Below, piece by piece: positions 50,931 to 63,449 of a stretch of DNA of 64,000 bases (the first letter of the stretch is position 1; each line of letters begins with the position of its first letter). A program made the position numbers and the translations under genes. The stretch is from Coriaria nepalensis. Its lineage: Eukaryota; Streptophyta; Magnoliopsida; Cucurbitales; Coriariaceae. Location of the stretch: the NCBI GenBank assembly GCA_027186245.1, contig CP114481.1, forward strand, positions 55,560,569 to 55,624,568. Direction: 5' to 3'. Under the pieces are notes generated by a model. It saw only the letters and a list, made by a program, of their open reading frames with translations, made no database searches and had not been told where the DNA came from.

Positions 50931-52990
50931 TTCAGATCAAAATAGATTTTCATTATATGTGAGATTAAATTCTAATATGACAAATAATACGTACGTCTAA
51001 GAGTCCAGTCAAAGTCTCCATCTTTCAAATTTTCATGAGAATGTTAGACTGGATGTAGGTGTGGATGGGGGTGAAGATGATGATAATGATGAAAGAATGG
51101 TAGAAGAACATGATAATAGTCAAAACAACAAAATCGATCATGGCTTACTCATGATCCTGAATGAGTACTTTATGGGTGTAGTACTTACATCTCATATACC
51201 TGATGCTCTCTTTGCTCTAGATAACATGGATTTTATACCATAACCTAAAACTGAAATTGAAGAAGAGAGTAATAGTGATTATGTTAATGTTTTTCCTTTT
51301 GTTACTATGCTCGTCGTACCGACTATCAAACATTCTGGTATTGAAAGTAATTCAGTTCCGATTGATTCTTCTTAATCAGGCCTAGAGGAGTTTTCTCATG
51401 ATCGGTTATTTCCCTCAATAATGACCTAAAGGTAAAAGTACACATACGTGCGATCCGAAAGATTCTTCATTTCTCCACATTTGATTTTACAATGAAGAGC
51501 ACATATGTTCCTTTCCATTTCGGAACAGCGGAAATCGGCAAGTAACTTGATCTATAGTTGGACGACATATGATGAAAACTTTTAAGGGGTGTAACGGGGG
51601 GTCCTAACCCGAAAATGATCAAAATAATAGACTTTAATAATCTCAAAATAGATATTACTTACTGGAATGTATGGAAAGCAATGATTATTGCACGTGATCT
51701 TATTAGAAGTACGGCCAATGAGAGTTACAGAATGTTACCAAGGTACACAATTATCATGAAAATGGTTAATCTAGGGACTATAACAGAACTAACAACAAAT
51801 GAAGATCGTAGATTTTTGTATTTTTAATTGCTTTTTGAGCATCCATCATAGAGTTTCAATTCATGTAAAAGGTTATTGGTATTGATGAGACTTTTTTAAA
51901 GTCTAAATACAAAAGCAAGCTTCTAACTACAACCATAATAGATGGTAATAGGCAGCTTTATCCGATAGCATGGTATATAGTCAACTTGGAGGACGTAACG
52001 TCCTACACTTGGTTCTTAACTAGGTAATAGGAAATGATCTATGATGCCCCCGGTTTGGTATTTGTATTAGATCGATCACATATAATTGAAAATGCAATAC
52101 ATAATGTTTATACTCATGCAAAATACGATGCATGCATGTGCCAACTTAGGAATAATATAAAAAAGAATTTCAAGTGTGGTGGACTTATCTCAGTATTTTA
52201 CATTGTAGCTATAGCATAGAAGGTTGAAAAGTTCAACACATACTTCCACGAGAACAGAACTCAACATTATGGTGCGGTAAGTTCTTTAGAGATGGTTAGT
52301 TTTGAAAAGTTGTTAAGATCTCATTTCAACAGTTATAGATTTGGCATCATGATAAATAATATTTCCAAGTCATAACATGTCGCATTAAAGGATGCACGTC
52401 AATATCTAATTATTACCTTACTCGATAATATCAAGAAGATGATGATTATTTAATTTAACACTCGAAGAGAAACAATTAATAAGCATAACAAGCAATGCAC
52501 CTATAAGGTAGAGATAGTATTAAGGTTAAGACATAATGAAGTCTCTAGCATACAAGTATCGAAAGAGGGAATAATGATACCTATAAAATAATAAGTAAGA
52601 ATAGTATTGCTTTGAATAATTTAGGGATGATGAGTTGCATATGTAAGGTATTTTACTTAATTAAAATACCGTATGCTCATGTCATTACTGTTGGAATATA
52701 GCGCTAAGATTGCATCTACACGTTATGTGATACAGTCTACTTAGTATTGAAAAAATAACTATGCATGGTCAATTTATCATGCACAATCAACCAACGAGTG
52801 GGAATACCTCAGATCAATCATATCATCGCGAAGGGGCTAGCTATCTCCAAAACAAATTTTGTTAATATTCTCAATCAGAAATTTTAAGAAATAAAATATA
52901 TTAATATTTCATCTAACCCAACAGATCTTTTATTTATGATATGTGGAAATCAACGGTCTATTATTTTCTGATCAGGTGAGAGCTCAAGTA
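50930..52990 (+). mobile_element. Decayed Mutator-like (MULE) transposase
   Basis: Fragments of a MuDR-type transposase in order on the plus strand: acidic start (51061-51240); ITYWNVWKA and SYRMLPRYTIIMKM (about 51652-51770); IDETFLKSKYKSKLLTTTII (about 51880, first catalytic Asp region) and YPIAWYIVNLED; GLVFVLDRSHIIENAI (second Asp region) and NNIKKNFKCGG (about 52050-52180); and a degraded SWIM-type zinc finger (CICKVFYLIKIPYAHV, 52635-52683). Many stops and frameshifts. No terminal inverted repeats or 9-base target duplication found. Confidence 0.8.
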
Positions 52991-52999
52991 GTCAGGTTT

Positions 53000-53260
53000 G
53001 CCAAACCACTTTAAAATTATGAGTATTTTAATACAATTAATTCTTACCAATTTCATCACCCTGAGACTCTTCCACTATCTCATGATGGATTGGACCCCGA
53101 CCTCTAATTGTATATCCCGGTGGCTGTAACCATCATCATCTTCCATATCATGATCCCCAAACTGAATCCCGACCTCCTGTACTATATCCCATGGCTATGA
53201 CCATATCATCTTCCACTATATTTTAAAAATTATACATATGAGATAACGATAAAACATATA
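53000..53260. repeat. Imperfect tandem duplication
   Basis: Two similar stretches with cccgacctc, tatatccc, ggctgtaacc or ggctatgacc, and atcatcttcca at about 53095-53150 and 53165-53215. They may derive from the tail of the Mutator element. No coding capacity. Confidence 0.5.
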
Positions 53261-53269
53261 AGACTCACC

Positions 53270-56200
53270 AAGACTATGCGGTTCCAGGAGAACCCACCTC
53301 ATCCGCAATTCCGGTTCCAGGAGTTTTACCAGTCACCAAGACTATGCAGCTAGACGTGCCTCGCTTTGAGGGGGAACAAGCCCGAACGTGGATTTTGAGG
53401 TATTCCGATTTTTATCACACTCTTGGTTTGATGATTGCATCTTTTCACCTTGATAGGGCTACCTTGGATTGGTTTGATTATATGAACCGTAATAATTTAC
53501 TTCCTAATTAGCCTGAATTCTTGATTGTTGTTGAACATCGATTTGGAAATACTCAGTATGAGGATCCTTCCGGTAGGCTAAGTAATTGGTCCAGACCGGT
53601 TCCTTGTCTGAATTTCAAAATTAATTTGAAGTCTTATCCAATAAGATTCCTGGTGCTCAAGAACATGCGTTAGTTAGCTGTTATGTGTCAGGTCTTAAAA
53701 CTGAGCTAAGAAAGGATGTTCAAGTATGCAGGCCTACTACATTAATTCAAACTATGAGCTTAGCTCGCCTCTATGATGAACAACATTCTGATTTTAAATC
53801 TACTACTAGACAATGGGTGGATAAAACAAGGTATCCTAAGTCTCAGAATATTTCTCAATCTTATAAGTTACCACCCTTGTTACACACACATGTCTCTAGT
53901 TCTTCTAGTTTTCAGCCAAAATAGTCTTTTTTGCCTATTAAACGATTGTCTCGGGCTGAGATGTTAGCTAGGAGAGAAAATGGTCTTTGTTATAATTGTG
54001 ATGATAAGTTTTTTGTAAGTCATGCGTGTAAACCAAAATTGATCATGTTGGAAATATTTGATGAAGAAGAACCTGTTAATCTTGATTATGTTGATACCCA
54101 AGCTTCTAATTTTTGTTCTCATACTTCCATTGACATGCCTGAGATTAGTTTTCATGCTATGTCGGGTCAGCTTTCTCCGAGGACATTACGCATTAAATCT
54201 TTAATTGATAATATTTCTGTCCAAACTTTAATAGATGGTGATAGTACTCATAACTTTATCCAAGAACGATTAGCTAAATTTTTGCCACTTTCTATTACAG
54301 TTTCTCCACATTTTTAAGTGTTAATAGGAAATGGGGATCGCATGCAGTTTATTCCTAGGTTCCAATTGATTTAAATAACCAAATCTTTAAAATTGATTTA
54401 TATGTGATTTCTTTGTAGGGGGTAGATATTGTTTTGGGAGTCTATAATGGCTTCAATTGTTAGGTAGAATTATTTTGGACTATAAAAACTTGTATATGGA
54501 ATTTTCTTGGTTTGGCAAAACTATAAGATTAGGGGGAGATCCATTGGTGTAATTGGAGCAAGTTCAATTACATCAATTACGCTGATTGTCTCACACGGAT
54601 GGGATTGTCGGCTGTTTTCAGTTGTTTTCTCTTCAGGCTGTTCCATCTCATCAATCTGAGGTAACTGATTTTTCTCATGAATTACTTTCTTTATTGGATT
54701 CTTTTGCGGATTTTTTTTGGAAACCCACTGGTTTTCCACCTTTTAGAACGATTGATCATAGGATGCACCTATTTCCTAATGCTCAGCCTAAATAATGTTA
54801 GACCTTATAGGTATCCATATTTCCAGAAAAGTGAGATTGAAACTTTAGTGCAGGAAATGCTTTCTTCTGGAATTGTTAGGAATAGTACTAGTCCTTTTTC
54901 TTCACCTGTTCTGTCAGTGAAAAAGAAAAGACGGGATGTGGCGATTTTGTGTCGATTATAGGGCCTTAAAAATATGCTGCAATTAAAGATAAATTTCTAA
55001 TTCCTATTGTCGATGAATTGCTTTGATGAATTGCATTGTTCTAAAGTTTTTTCTAAAATTGATTTGCGGGCTGGAGATCATCAGATTAGGGTTCATCCTA
55101 GTGACATCCATAAAACAGATTTTAGGATTCATGACGGCCATTACAAGTTTATGGTAATGCCTTTTGGTTTAACTAACACCCCTTTCAAGCTTCTAGGAAC
55201 TTAGTTTTTAAACATTTTCATAGCAAATTTGTTCTTGTTTTTTATTTTTATTTTTTTGATATATTAGTTTACAGTAAGACTTTTACTTATCCTTTGAACC
55301 ATTTGCAGCGTGTTCTTGATTGTTTACGGTCTAACTCATATTTTGCTAAGAAATCAAAATGTTCTTTTTGTAAATCTCAAATAGATTATTTAGGACATAT
55401 TATACTGCTGCTGGGGTCACACCAGACCCTGCAAAAGTTGAAGTTGTACAATCGTGGCCAGTTCCCATAACTCTCAAGGCTTTAAGGGGCTCATAGGGTT
55501 ATCTGGTTATTATAGAAAGTTTGTTAAGAATTATGCACCCATTGCTTCACCACTTACTGATTTACTTAAGAAAGATAAATTCCAGGGGTACGATAAAGCT
55601 CAACAAGATTTTGAGTGTTTGAAACAAGCTCTTATTCATGCTCATATATTACCTTTGCCTGATTTCAATGCTTGTTTTATGATCCAAACTGATGCTTCTG
55701 GTAGTGGTATAGGTGTTGTTTTACTGCAAAATGATCATCCAATTGCTTATTTTACTAAGAAATTTAATCATGTCTTATCTAAAGCTTCTACTTATATAAG
55801 AGAATTATAAACTGTAACATAAGCTGTTCTTAAATGGCGACCATATCTCTTAGGAAATCATTTTATAATCTACACGGATCATTGTAGTCTTAAAGAGCTT
55901 TTAACCCAATCCACTCAAACACCTGCTCAACCAAAATATTTGGTTAAGTTACTAGGTTTTGATTTTTAAATTGTCTATAAACCTGGAAAATATAATATTG
56001 TTGCTGATGCATTATCTAGACAACATCTTCCCGATCATAATTCCTAAGTTTCTGTTTCTGAATCTGCAGATCATGCTATGTCAACTGAGGAGCCCTTTCT
56101 TCTCCATTGTTTCATATATTTGATGAGATAAAGCAGGTAGTACAACAAGATGAGTATTATAAGTTGCTAATTAATAAATTTTCTAATTCTGTTGAGTTTC

Positions 56201-57620
56201 CATGTTCTTATTCATATCGAAATGAATTGGTTTATAAGGATAATAGAATAGTGATAAATCCTCATTCTCCTATAAAAGAAAAACTTTTATTTGAGTACCA
56301 TTCGACACCTTTGGCTGGTCATATTGGCATTCAAAAACATTATCCAAATTAGCTGCATGTTTTTATTGGCCAGGTATGCATAAAGATATTAAGCAATTTG
56401 TTTCTCAATGTCATATATGTCAACAAACTAAATATAGTATTGCTGCACCTTCAGGTTTATTACAGCCCTTACCCATTCCTATGAATATTTTGGGAGGATA
56501 TATCTTTAGATTTCATTACAGGCTTGCCTTCATGCAATGGTTTTTCTACTACTTTAGTGGTTGTGGATAGGCTATCAAAATATGGACATTTTGGCTCTCT
56601 TAAAAGATGGTTTTACTGTTCCTAAAATGGCTGAATTGTTTGCGGAGATGGTTGTAAAACACCACGGTTTCCCTAAAACTATGATTTCGGACAGAGATCC
56701 TATTTTCTTAAGTAAATTTTGGCAGGAATTGTTTAGACTTAGTGGCACTACTTTACATATGTCTACTGATTATCACCCTCAAACCGATCGACAAACTGAA
56801 GTTCTTAATAGGTGCTTAGAACGGTATTTAAAGGCTTTTGTGTTTGATCAGCCATCTAATTGGAATAAATACTTGATATGGGCTTAACTTTGTTATAACA
56901 CTTCTTACCATCTACTATACAGATGTCTCCTTATGAAGCTGTGTCTGGAAACCCCCCTTCCATTTTGCCTTCTTATATTATTGGCTCATCTAATATTGAA
57001 GCTGTTGAATCTACTTTGCTTGATAGACCATAAACTTATTAATTGTCTTAGATCTAATATATCTTTGGCTCAACAAAGAATGTAAAGGTTGGCTGACAAA
57101 AGCAGGAAAGAATTTTCAATGGAGCCGGGAAAGTGGTGTTACGTGAAACTTCAGCCTTATGAACAAAGCGTTGTTACTGGTAAATCACACTCTAAGCTCA
57201 GTAAAAGATATTTTGGACCTTTTCGCATTTTACAAAGAGTAGGTACAGTGGCTTATAAGTTATAATTTCCCGAGAAATCTAAAATGCACCATGTCTGCCA
57301 TATATCTATTCTTAAACATTGTCCTAATCCAGATTTGGTCAGTCATCTTGATCTGCCTTCCCGATGCAGTTTCTAAAATACTCCATTGCTTGTTCCTTTA
57401 GTTGTTTTGAATGATCGCAGGATTAAAGTTACATGGACATTGGATTAATCAAATTCTTGTTCGATGGTCGGGTTTGCCGATTGACTTCATGGGAGAATGT
57501 GGAATCCTTCAAAGCTTTGTATCGTAACTTGAAGCTTGAGGACAAGCTTGTTTTCGAAGAGGGTGGCACTGATATGAGAACACATCCGCTATAGGTTGAA
57601 GCCCAACATCTCGGACCAAA
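53270..57620 (+). mobile_element. Decayed Ty3/gypsy chromovirus (gag-pol remnants)
   Basis: Domains in gypsy order, broken by many stops and shifts: gag (PRFEGEQARTWILRYSDFY near 53360, HRFGNTQYEDPSGRL near 53540); a zinc-knuckle-like CYNCDDKFFVSHAC (53981); a degraded protease region near 54200; reverse transcriptase ([31 protein letters not shown], about 55040-55190); RNase H (55560-55810, TDASGSGIGVVL, and DHCSLKELL); integrase zinc finger (about 56310-56430, HICQQTK) and core (SDRDPIFLSKFWQELFRLSG, 56680 onward); and chromodomain-like sequence (57450-57580). Integrase after RNase H and the chromodomain place it with the chromoviruses. I could not find paired LTRs; 57640-57850 may hold a 3' LTR remnant. 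Confidence 0.85.
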
Positions 57621-58878
57621 CATTTAGGCCAGCCAAATTCCTTCAAAGCTGAATGACTACGTGTAGGTTGGTTATTAGTGTGAGATTACATGTAGTATAC
57701 TTGCTTGTTGTAAACTGAATAGTATTCAGACTTGTTTATTAGTTATCGTGTATAGTACAGAGATAAAAATACTCTCTTCTCTCTTCCTTACCCCTAACAT
57801 CTCTTCTGACTTACCACCGCCACCTAGGATTACTTTCAAACAGCAACCAATTGACACAACTTTACCACGTGCCTGCTGACTGTCGGTGGCATCTCTTGAC
57901 ATTACTATAAATAAAATATGAATATAGTTTTTCCATTCAAAAAATTAGACAAAATTTTTTCAAGGGTTTTAAATTTTTAAAATTTTATTTTCTTGGAATT
58001 AAAAAAAAAAAAAAAATTAATAGAAATCAAATGTGGCTGGCCGGTAGCAATCATAAACCCCCCAATCTCCAGCTTCCGATATGCCGGCCAGACCAATAAA
58101 GTACTCAACCCCATGGAGTGCGTCATACACACGCATCATCAATGACTCCGGCTTCGCCACGTGTCAGATCCACCATCTCTTTCCGATACAGCACAATCAT
58201 TGGGCAAATCTAAGATTTAATCTTACTTGTTCAACCAAAATTTTCATCACAATTCTCATATGGCAAACAAATTAACAGTATTGTAATATTATATTATATT
58301 ATATAAAACTAAAAATTCTTACAAGATATATAACTCTTATATTATTCCATAATCTTCGATTTTAATTAACATATCATTAATTTACAAAGCATAATACGAG
58401 GAGCAGCCAAGTTAGCTGGCCACACAATTTGATGTTCATATTGTTTTGGGTTGGTCCTGTTTCCCTTCCAATCCGACTTTCTCCAGAACCAGCTCAGCAA
58501 GTGAAAGCTAGAGAGAATTTTATTGCTCTTTCTTTTAAAACTCTCTCCCTCTCTCCCTCTCTCCCTCTCTCCCATCATTTTTACTTGGGAAAATCCAATG
58601 CCTCCTGCAAATTTTTAATCTTTTATCCTTCATATTCGTCTGCAATTTGTTTCTTTCACTTAAAGCTGAAGTTTTTTTTTTTTCTTTTGGCTCCTTGAAA
58701 GCTTCTGGTCTGTTTCTAAACGCGTGGCAGGAGGGGTTGGTTGAAGGGGGGGTGGGTCTGTCTTTAGCTTTTTGACATAGATCGTCGAGAAGAATCAAAG
58801 TATACAGAGATCTGGGATAACTCTCCTTATTTGTAGATAGAAACAGAAGAAAGAGGGGAAGAGAGACTGAAGTCAAAG
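57621..58878. other. Gypsy tail and BAG1 promoter region
   Basis: Up to about 57850 the sequence may be LTR-derived. After that comes AT-rich DNA, then a pyrimidine-rich BAG1 leader region. No gene. The short open frames at 58429-58876 lie over the leader and its CT repeat. Confidence 0.4.
58541..58573. repeat. (CTCTCTCC)n microsatellite upstream of BAG1
   Basis: About four units of an 8-base pyrimidine repeat roughly 0.3 kb before the BAG1 start. CT-rich tracts like this are common in plant core promoters and leaders. Confidence 0.85.
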
Positions 58879-58974
58879 ATGATGAGAATGAAGACCAAAA
58901 CTACAGGGCTTCAACAGATGAATGGAAGCTCAGCCAGGGCGGCGGAGAGGGTAGGCCGATGGAATGGGAACTGA
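58879..58974 (+). other. Out-of-frame N-terminal remnant (31 codons) before BAG1
   Basis: ATGATGAGAATG... encodes MMRMKTKTTGLQQMNGSSA, resembling the N-terminus of BAG1 relatives as I remember them, but runs into a TGA after 31 residues because it is one frame off from the rest of the gene. It overlaps the in-frame ATG at 58959 and would behave as an overlapping upstream reading frame. A missing G in the GGG run at 58937-58939 would explain the shift, by mutation or sequencing error. Confidence 0.65.
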
Positions 58975-60096
58975 GGCCAGGAGGTATGTTAGTCCAGAAG
59001 AGAAACATGGATGCTGATAGAGAAGCAGGTGTGATTAAGGCAGCTGCCACAATCAGAGTACGGGTCAAATATGGCTCCATCTACCATGAAATCAATATCA
59101 GCTCTCAAGCTACATTTGGTAAGTGATTGAATTCTATACAACTGCAATTTATTCCTTCAATTTTAGTGTGGTTTTAGAGATTGTTCATGTTTTCTTTCCT
59201 TCGGTTGCAGGGGAATTGAAGAAAATGTTAGTGGGCCCAACTGGGCTTCCCCATCAACATCAGAAGCTGATATACAAAGACAGAGAGAGGGATTCAAAAG
59301 CATTTCTCGACACTTCAGGTGTTAAGGACAAATCAAAGATTGTTCTGATTGAAGATCCAATTAGTCAAGAGAAAAGGTTCCTTGAAATGAGGAACAATGC
59401 CAAGTTGGAGAAGGCCTCTAAGGCCATTTCACAAATCAGCCTTGAGGTTGATAGGCTTGCTGGCCAGGTACTTCATTATTAGAATAAATGCCACATTCTA
59501 ATGCTGTTTGAGTTCATAAATTGATTCAATTCCTTCTTTTCTCTTAAACTAACAGGTTTCTGCTCTTGAATCGATTATTACAAAAGGCGGGAAGGTCGAG
59601 GAGAAGAATGTGCTTAATCTGATCGAGTTGTTGATGAATCAGTTGCTTAAATTGGATGGAATTATGGGTGATGGAGATGTCAAATTGCAAAGAAAAATGC
59701 AGGTAACATTGTCTTAAATCATGTTGTTTTAGGGTAATGAAACAAAAATAAAAAATAAAAAAATTTAATGACCATATTAAAATTCTGAAGGTGAAAAGAG
59801 TACAGAAGTATGTGGAAACACTAGACATGTTGAAGATTAAAAACTCCATGCCAGTTACAAGTAATAGAAGTTCCCAATTAGCACCAATTCAAGAACAGAC
59901 ACCGAGGCATTCTGTCCAGACCCTTCCGGAACATCACAGGCCGGAACTCCGACAACCCACAAGGAATTCTACGGCCACGACTGTCGTTACTACACAGTGG
60001 GAAACATTTGATTCCACTCCTGCAACCTCTTCGACTGCAGTTTCAACGAGCAACCACCACTCCGTTCTACCTGTGTTCAATTGGGAATTACTTTGA
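58959..60096 (+). CDS. BAG1: BAG1-type HSP70 co-chaperone
   Basis: BAG family molecular chaperone regulator: a ubiquitin-like domain followed by a BAG domain that binds the HSP70 ATPase domain and promotes nucleotide exchange. Exons 58959-59118, 59211-59467, 59556-59702 and 59791-60096; GT-AG, 289 residues from MEWELRPGGM. Ubiquitin-like region IRVRVKYGSIYHEI to GVKDKSKIVLIEDP (about 30-110), BAG domain about 115-220 (ASKAISQISLEVDRLAGQVS, VKRVQKYVETLDMLKIKNSM), and a Ser/Thr/Pro-rich tail. I placed the start at the first ATG in the conserved frame because the more upstream ATG at 58879 is out of frame; the real protein may be longer if the shift is an error. Confidence 0.9.
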
Positions 60097-63000
60097 TCTA
60101 ACAATTAGTCCATAAAATATATATATATATATATATATATATCAAAAAAGATTATTTTTTTTTGCGCGGTTTGAGGTGTGTGGATTAATGTGTTTCTTCT
60201 TCGTCCAATCATTTTTACCAAGCTAGTAACTTGCTATCATTCCTTCCTCATTCTTTACTGTACTCAGATGTTGTTTTAGCTTTGCCTCCCTCTATTTTTA
60301 CCACTGTCATTGATCATCAGTTGAACCATAAATAAGAACAGTTTTCATAATAGTAATTACCGTTATTCATTTCCTTTCTTTTTATATTAACTAAAGTTGG
60401 TTAATCATCACTTACAAATAATTGAGTGTTGATTGTTGCAGCATGAATAACTATTCCAATAAATGAGAAGACAGAACAATCATTGTTCTTCTGGTTGCTC
60501 TCAGGTTCCATATTAAACATGGTGGTTGATCAAAAAAATATATATATACATTCAATTTAATTTCTTATGGACATTGCTTCATGTGGGGGCTACAAAACTG
60601 ACAAAGAAGAAAAAGAGAGTGGGGTATTTCATCCTACCAATCAGTAAGAAGCAATCCTCTCAATAATAGAAAGACACGTTTGATATAAAGTGGAAGCGAT
60701 GAAATGATGAAAGTAGATTGCTTTGGGCACCTGTCGTATCAGGCTTTTAGCACAAGGAGAAGCTTTCCAAATGCAGTACTACTTTTCCTCTTTGTGCTTT
60801 ACATGGGAGGGTTTAGTGAAGAAAGAAGCACTCTTTCCCCCTTTGCCAACAAGTTGGAGTGAAACACAATTCAGTTGAACCCTTTTGGGTTTTGTGTATG
60901 CTAGGCTAGGTGTTTGATGAACTGCCCATTGCTAGCAACCAAAGCAAAGTTGCGTATCATAACAACACCTTTCTTTTTGTTGCTCCACACTTGTAGGGCC
61001 TACAAATTTAAGAGGTCAATACAGATTATTGCTAGCTTTATCAGTCTATGGAAAATGGTATAGACACCAATTTAGAAAATAACTCTCTGGGGTGACTTGA
61101 CAACCATTTAAAATATCGATCGGAATTTATCAATTAAGTAGTTGATATTGATAATCATCAAAACATACACATATATATGTTTATAAATTATATTATATGA
61201 TTATCCGTTTCCACATTCCGGTCTCTCAACAACTTTCGTCAAAATCACACACTTACCAAATAAAAGACTTCTGGACTTCTAAGGCCCGGATATTAGGCTT
61301 GTAATAAGCTAACGACCCATAAGGACCCACTTATGAACTCTCTCTCCAATCCAAAGGCCGATAAATTTGACCAAATTTATGGACCATTCCTAGGCCCATT
61401 TGAAAAGCTTGATCTTTCTATTTGGTTACTTGCTGCAAACCAGTTGATTACGTTGATTTGGTTAATAGGGATTGGTCCTAATGAATAGTCCTAACCTAAT
61501 TCCTAAAAGAAGCAATAAGCTGATCAATACAAAGTAAGAGGCAACTTTTGGACTAACCTAATTCTTAAAAGTCGCAAAAGTAGTTCTTTTCGTTTCTCAA
61601 TAATAGGTTGCATTTTAAAGTAAAATGAACTACTAGGATTTGTCATCTATATATATATATATATATATGAGTGTGATTAGAATAGATAGAGCAACATGAA
61701 CAAAACGATTGATAGGAACATAGTTTTTAGTGCTCGAATTTATGATTAGAGTTAATAATGCATGGTATAGCTGGTTTGTGTACTTTCAACTTCATAAGTC
61801 GAGCTCAAGCATATATAGTGCTTGTTTGTGTACTTAACTTTCGCCACCTTTCTATTAAGCAAATCAAACATTAATTAATACAATGGGTAAGAAGAGCCCA
61901 AAACATTATACATACATCACCTTATATAATATATATATCATTAGACTCAGTTGTTTGATCCTTTTTAGACTCCCTATCATCTCTCTTTTAACATACTTAT
62001 TGAATGTAATATTTTGATATAACATGCATGATCACCACAGCCGTATCTAAAATATATACTCTTAAGAACATATTAAAATTTATCCATCTAAATTATAACT
62101 AACTCATCATTTATACATGTGTTTTAACTGTAGAGGAGAAGTCGGAATCGACACGAAATCTTAGGCTATGGCTGCTGAAGTAGGTTAAAATTTGTATCTC
62201 AAATGCATAGCGACTTTAGCCCTAGATCTCGCAAACCATGCCGTCTCCCACTATGACACCGTTCCACCTCTGTTCTTGTATTTATCCCAATTCTTTCTTT
62301 ACTATCTGTCCTATAAGGTCAAACTTCTAAAGTGTCTTTCTTTATCTGTCTCCTTTTATTTATTTATTATTATTATTCCCCCTTTTTTTTTTAATACTTT
62401 TTTTTGGTTAAAGAACATAATTGTGAAAGTGACTCACTTTAAAATTTAAAATTTATGATTAAATTTTCATTCTTGGTCCATTTAAAAGAGACCGGATCAC
62501 TAGTAATTAGGCAAGCTACTTTTAAAACTATTATATATTATGAAAGCAAATCTTCGTCAAATGATTTGCATGCATGCATGCATGAATGATAAAGCAAGCA
62601 GTCGATGATGATGGAAGATATTAGCATACATTGGCTCATCTATTTCTTCTTTACGTTGGATTTATCTTCTTCCGTAAGAAACTACTGTCTCCCGAATAGC
62701 TTTCCTCGAGCCTGTAGCTTGCTACATAAATGGATGTTTACTTGTACTAATCCAAGTTTACGAATCATTAATTGTTTATGATTATATTGAATTCATAGTT
62801 TAATTATACACAGCATTATCTTTTCTAGGCTGTCGATCTAGACGTGCACATCAAGTGGGTATTAAAAAAAAATGGTTTGATTAGAAAAGAAAGAAACTTA
62901 GGAAAAGATCAAGTTGAGAAAATTTATGTAGCACGTACATAAATGTCAAGTTGAGTATACTTATGATGCGAGATTCTATTGATCTACATTATTAATTCTA

Positions 63001-63418
63001 TACATGCATAATAAGTATACGTGCGAATCCATATTAAAATTTAAGAGTGGAACTATAAATAGATCATGTAGATCTTGATCTGTTTTTGCTCGCATCTTTA
63101 ATTTTATCTATCAAGATTCCCACTCATTTTTATTGCCCATGAGATTCCAACTGGATTATATACATTAAGCTACTAATACTTCTCGTTAATTTGCTTGTTT
63201 AGTTTATTGGAATCTTTAGTTGTGTTTTTCGCGAAATTTAGAATCCAAATGATTATTTTATAAAAATAAATAAATAATTTGTTCCATTCAAGAATTCTGA
63301 TGAAGCTCAATCTTAAACGAATGATGAAGTGTGAGACATTAATACACAAACGGCTAATTGTTGACCTTTGCCTCTTCAAGGTTACCAAGAGACCCAACAT
63401 CACAACTCCACCTTTTTC

Positions 63419-63449
<31 letters not shown>

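Noticed and set aside
50930..52990. Domesticated Mutator transposase (FAR1/FHY3 or MUSTANG type)
   Set aside because: Too many stop codons and frameshifts, and key catalytic blocks are interrupted; it is a dead transposon.
60600..61400. Possible non-coding RNA gene
   Set aside because: No tRNA, snoRNA or microRNA-like hairpin that I could support by eye; a covariance-model search would be needed.
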